This document shows, one piece after another, positions 63,504-64,000 of a DNA stretch of 64,000 bases. A program made the translations under genes and the position numbers. Numbering within the stretch: the stretch's first letter is position 1; every line of letters starts with the position of its first letter. Origin of the DNA: Mycobacterium sp. 1164966.3 (GTDB lineage: Bacteria; Actinomycetota; Actinomycetes; Mycobacteriales; Mycobacteriaceae); NCBI RefSeq assembly GCF_001665395.1, contig NZ_LZSG01000005.1:310001-374000 (forward strand), written 5' to 3'. The notes under the pieces were generated by a model that saw nothing but the letters and a program-made list of their open reading frames with translations, was not told the DNA's origin and did no database searches.

Positions 63504-64000
63504 CCGGTTTGCAGTTTGCGGGTCTCACCGACGTCGGTTGTCTACGGACCAACAACCAGGACAGCTGGGGAGCCGATCCCGAACAGTCCCTGTTCATGGT
63601 TGCCGACGGCGTGGCCTGCAGCACCGACGGCGCCATGGCCGCTCACCTTGTGGTTGAGTTGCTGCCGACATATGTGGCCCGTCACCTCACCGCGGAAGAC
63701 GTGGGTTCGACGGCCTCGGAATCGCTGGGACGCGCTGTCACGGAATTTTGCAATGACTTTCGCGCTTACGCCAACACCGATCCACGGGTGGCCGGGGCCA
63801 ACAGCACGCTGGTGGCGCTGGTCGTTTCGGGGTCGCGCGCATTGTTCGCTCATCTGGGAGACAGTCGCGCATACCTCTACCGCGAGCAGGAGCTGCAGCG
63901 CATCACCCGCGATCACAGCCTGGTCCAGGAATTGATCGAAGCGGGCGAGCTGGCTGTCGAGGACGCCAAGGACCACCCGGGCCGAAACATCATCACCCGC
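63500..64000 (+). CDS. PP2C-type protein phosphatase (partial, runs off window)
   Basis: GTG at 63500 overlaps the Rieske stop (GTGA), and the frame is open to the window end (167 codons). It has PPM/PP2C motifs: LTDVGCLRTNNQD (motif 1, Asp21 at its end), LFMVADGVA (motif 2, metal Asp), GANSTLVALVV and AHLGDSRAYLYR. Stp-type phosphatases remove phosphate from Ser/Thr. The usual DGMGGH is DGVACSTDG here. Coupling to a catabolic oxygenase is unusual. The C terminus lies beyond the window. Confidence 0.85.
   Translation, partial: MTGLQFAGLTDVGCLRTNNQDSWGADPEQSLFMVADGVACSTDGAMAAHLVVELLPTYVARHLTAEDVGSTASESLGRAVTEFCNDFRAYANTDPRVAGANSTLVALVVSGSRALFAHLGDSRAYLYREQELQRITRDHSLVQELIEAGELAVEDAKDHPGRNIITR

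Noticed and set aside
1..64000. CRISPR arrays, tRNA or rRNA genes, insertion sequences, prophage
   Set aside because: None seen: no regularly spaced repeats, no cloverleaf or rRNA-like sequence, no transposase or integrase motifs. The hairpin repeats are dispersed, not arrayed.

Overview
The window is high-GC actinobacterial DNA, most likely from a slow-growing Mycobacterium. The evidence is the density of SDR, flavin monooxygenase, acyl-CoA and CoA-transferase genes, relatives of M. tuberculosis Rv0072/Rv0073 and Rv0097-Rv0101, frequent GTG/TTG starts and many 4-nt ATGA/GTGA overlaps. I see no tRNA, rRNA, CRISPR array, insertion sequence or phage gene. Family assignments come from reading motifs, not from database searches.

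Layout. 0.1-5.6 kb: an SDR, two translationally coupled Baeyer-Villiger-type monooxygenases, a PPOX-fold protein and a SRPBCC protein. 5.8-10.5 kb: a frameshifted membrane-protein gene, then a copper module. Its promoter carries a CsoR-like palindrome and drives a His-rich exported protein and a Cu(I) P-type ATPase, followed by a 16-codon leader and anmK. 10.7-18 kb: a Rieske oxygenase divergent from a PaaX-type regulator, an alpha/beta hydrolase, a UGSC-family protein (Cys form) with its partner and a divergent LysR regulator, and a nitronate monooxygenase. 18-28 kb: a Tat-exported polysaccharide deacetylase, hydrolases, a TetR-glycosyltransferase pair, MarR/lipoprotein esterase and TetR/hydrolase divergent pairs, an amidohydrolase and an SDR.

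27.6-33.9 kb: a tightly overlapped catabolic operon on the minus strand (amidohydrolase, double CaiB/BaiF CoA-transferase, small protein, thiolase-like protein, Zn-ribbon/OB-fold protein, PadR regulator). 34.1-41.9 kb: a SnoaL-like protein, a LacI regulator, an aldehyde dehydrogenase, and a second thiolase-like/OB-fold set with a fused double acyl-CoA dehydrogenase, divergent from a TetR gene with a clear operator. 41.9-44.5 kb: a class III cyclase/NB-ARC/TPR regulator.

45-53.5 kb holds the most interesting locus, an isonitrile-lipopeptide-type cluster: non-heme iron oxidase, FcoT-like thioesterase, FadD10-type ligase, ACP and an NRPS, all overlapping or closely spaced. The NRPS has only one C-A-T-R module, whereas M. 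tuberculosis Nrp has two, and a methyltransferase gene diverges from the operon. After it come a collapsed enoyl-CoA hydratase pseudogene, a class I aldolase, two tandem FtsX-permease/ATPase transporters whose ATPases carry a cyclic-nucleotide-binding-like domain, a STAS/anti-sigma-kinase pair, and an operon of a D-aminoacylase-like amidohydrolase, a Rieske oxygenase and a PP2C phosphatase that runs off the window.

Four copies of a hairpin repeat (arms CGAGCAGACGCAAAATC and its complement) lie at gene ends. One copy supplies the C-terminal codons of a monooxygenase.
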